DNA of 13,841 nt from Gammaproteobacteria bacterium. GTDB lineage: Bacteria > Pseudomonadota > Gammaproteobacteria > Steroidobacterales > Rariloculaceae. Location: assembly GCA_016927175.1 (NCBI GenBank), contig JAFGNC010000252.1, positions 1-13,841 on the forward strand, written 5' to 3'. A program made the position numbers and the translations under genes. The notes beneath the pieces are model-generated. The model was not told the DNA's origin. It made no database searches and saw nothing but the letters and a program-made list of their open reading frames with translations. Positions 12,998 through 13,841 of this stretch are shown piece by piece (within the stretch, counting starts at the first letter, position 1; each line of letters opens with the position of its first letter).

Positions 12998-13841
12998 ATG
13001 GCCGGAACGATCGCGAGTCGCTTGAGACGCGCCGCCCTGTGGCTGCTCGCAACAATCGCGGTGCTCGCCGTGGCGCTCGCCGTGCTGCTCGCGCTCCCGG
13101 TTCGGGAGTGGCGGACGGGCGAGCGTTTCGAGAACAGGCTGTCGGCCATACCCGCCGACGCAATGCCGTCTGCCGCGGAACGTATCTGGATCGACTCCGA
13201 TTCCGCCTGCGGTGCCGGCGACCGCGTCGATCCCGACGACTGCCTCTCTATTCTGTATCTCGCGTTTCACGAGGGCGTCGACGTGGTCGGCCTGTCTACC
13301 GTTTTCGGCAATGCGCCGCTCGAGGTCACCGATCGGATCGGTCGCGAGCTCGCGCGGCTCCTCGCGGCGCACGGAGGCGACCGCTTCGCCGTCCATACGG
13401 GCGCGGCGCGGCCCCGCGAGGATGAAGCCCGCCCCGCAACGAATGCGCAGCGCTCCCTGAGCGAGGCGCTCGCGGACGGCCCGCTGACCATTCTCGCGCT
13501 GGGGCCGCTGACGAACGTGGCGGCAGCGCTGCGCGCGCGTCCGGACCTTGCCGGGCGCATCGAGCGCGTCGTTGCCGTGATGGGGCGTCGGCCCGGCCAC
13601 GTCTTTCACCCGTCCGAGGCGAGCGGCGAGGGCATGCTGTTCGGGCACGGCCCGATTTTCCGCGATCTGAACGTCGCGTTGGACACGGAGGCCGTCGGAA
13701 CCGTCCTCGCACATCGGGTGCCGCTTACGCTGATCCCGTACGAGGCCGCCAGAGCGGCCGAGCTCGATTCCGCCGCTCTCGACCGCCTTGCCGCGGCGGG
13801 GCCGGCTCACGCCTGGGTCGCTGAACGCGCCCGCCCGTGGC
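12998..13841 (+). CDS. Membrane-anchored divergent nucleoside hydrolase (partial, runs off right edge)
   Basis: 281 codons are visible with no stop before the edge. An N-terminal membrane helix or uncleaved signal (about 12-34) precedes the catalytic fold, so the enzyme is probably periplasmic; most family members are cytosolic. Family marks are WIDSDSACGAGDRVDPDDCLSILYLA (64-89), ILALGPLTNVAAALRARPDLA (165-185), VVAVMG (191-196) and FRDLNVALDTEAVGTVL (221-237). The usual calcium-binding DxDxxxDD is recognisable as Asp66, Asp68 and Asp80-Asp81, but several residues are inserted between the two halves. The usual MGG is MGR. These changes may mean altered substrate or activity. ATG 12998 gives the only start with a helix in frame; an out-of-frame ATG at 12990 is ignored. 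It is divergent from the flavin reductase gene. Confidence 0.87.
   Translation, partial: MAGTIASRLRRAALWLLATIAVLAVALAVLLALPVREWRTGERFENRLSAIPADAMPSAAERIWIDSDSACGAGDRVDPDDCLSILYLAFHEGVDVVGLSTVFGNAPLEVTDRIGRELARLLAAHGGDRFAVHTGAARPREDEARPATNAQRSLSEALADGPLTILALGPLTNVAAALRARPDLAGRIERVVAVMGRRPGHVFHPSEASGEGMLFGHGPIFRDLNVALDTEAVGTVLAHRVPLTLIPYEAARAAELDSAALDRLAAAGPAHAWVAERARPW

Noticed and set aside
12824..13810. Upstream part of the 488-codon leftward frame ending in the flavin reductase
   Set aside because: Only residues from 12823 onward match the family. The rest is antisense to the nucleoside hydrolase, which has clear motifs.

Overview
The window is GC-rich, densely coding bacterial chromosome. 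Gene content points to a gammaproteobacterium: an ECF sigma factor paired with a DUF3379-type anti-sigma factor, and a sigma-54 activator/kinase pair next to a HlyD/ABC/FtsX transport operon. I cannot name a genus. There are no tRNAs, rRNAs, CRISPR arrays, insertion sequences or phage genes. The long antisense ORFs are what GC-rich codon bias normally produces.

Layout, left to right. (1) Positions 1-49 hold the first codons of a leftward gene with a secretion-signal-like N-terminus. It faces away from a small lipoprotein with a DUF1080 (3-keto-disaccharide hydrolase/laminin-G-like) domain at 293-913. (2) A leftward two-component system follows: an NtrC-type response regulator (2275-3651) overlaps its membrane-bound histidine kinase (927-2285). 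(3) The 274-bp divergent region 3652-3925 carries a near-consensus sigma-54 promoter (3843-3858) pointing right. Upstream of it lie overlapping inverted repeats (3732-3756) and an 18-bp imperfect palindrome (3692-3709). (4) The promoter faces an operon: HlyD-like adaptor (3926-5218), MacB/LolD-type ATPase (5262-5945), 8-TM MacB/FtsX-type permease (5950-8382), and a secreted protein made of three copies of one beta-rich domain (8393-9433). (5) A probable extended -10 promoter precedes a secreted SnoaL/NTF2-like protein (9508-9987). An ECF sigma factor (10062-10625) and its zinc-motif anti-sigma factor (10622-11335) follow, translationally coupled. (6) A leftward pair, flavin reductase-like (12344-12823) then a stand-alone RibD C-terminal reductase (11390-12268), converges on the anti-sigma gene. 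(7) A rightward, membrane-anchored, divergent nucleoside hydrolase (12998 to the edge) runs off the window.

How they fit together. The kinase and activator probably sense an envelope condition and switch on the adaptor-ATPase-permease operon through sigma-54. The triplicated-domain protein is in the same transcription unit and is likely an extracytoplasmic accessory of the transporter. Its role is unknown and it is the most distinctive part of the module. The sigma/anti-sigma pair is a second, independent envelope or redox signalling unit. The flavin reductase and RibD-like proteins are probably co-expressed cytosolic oxidoreductases with unknown substrates.
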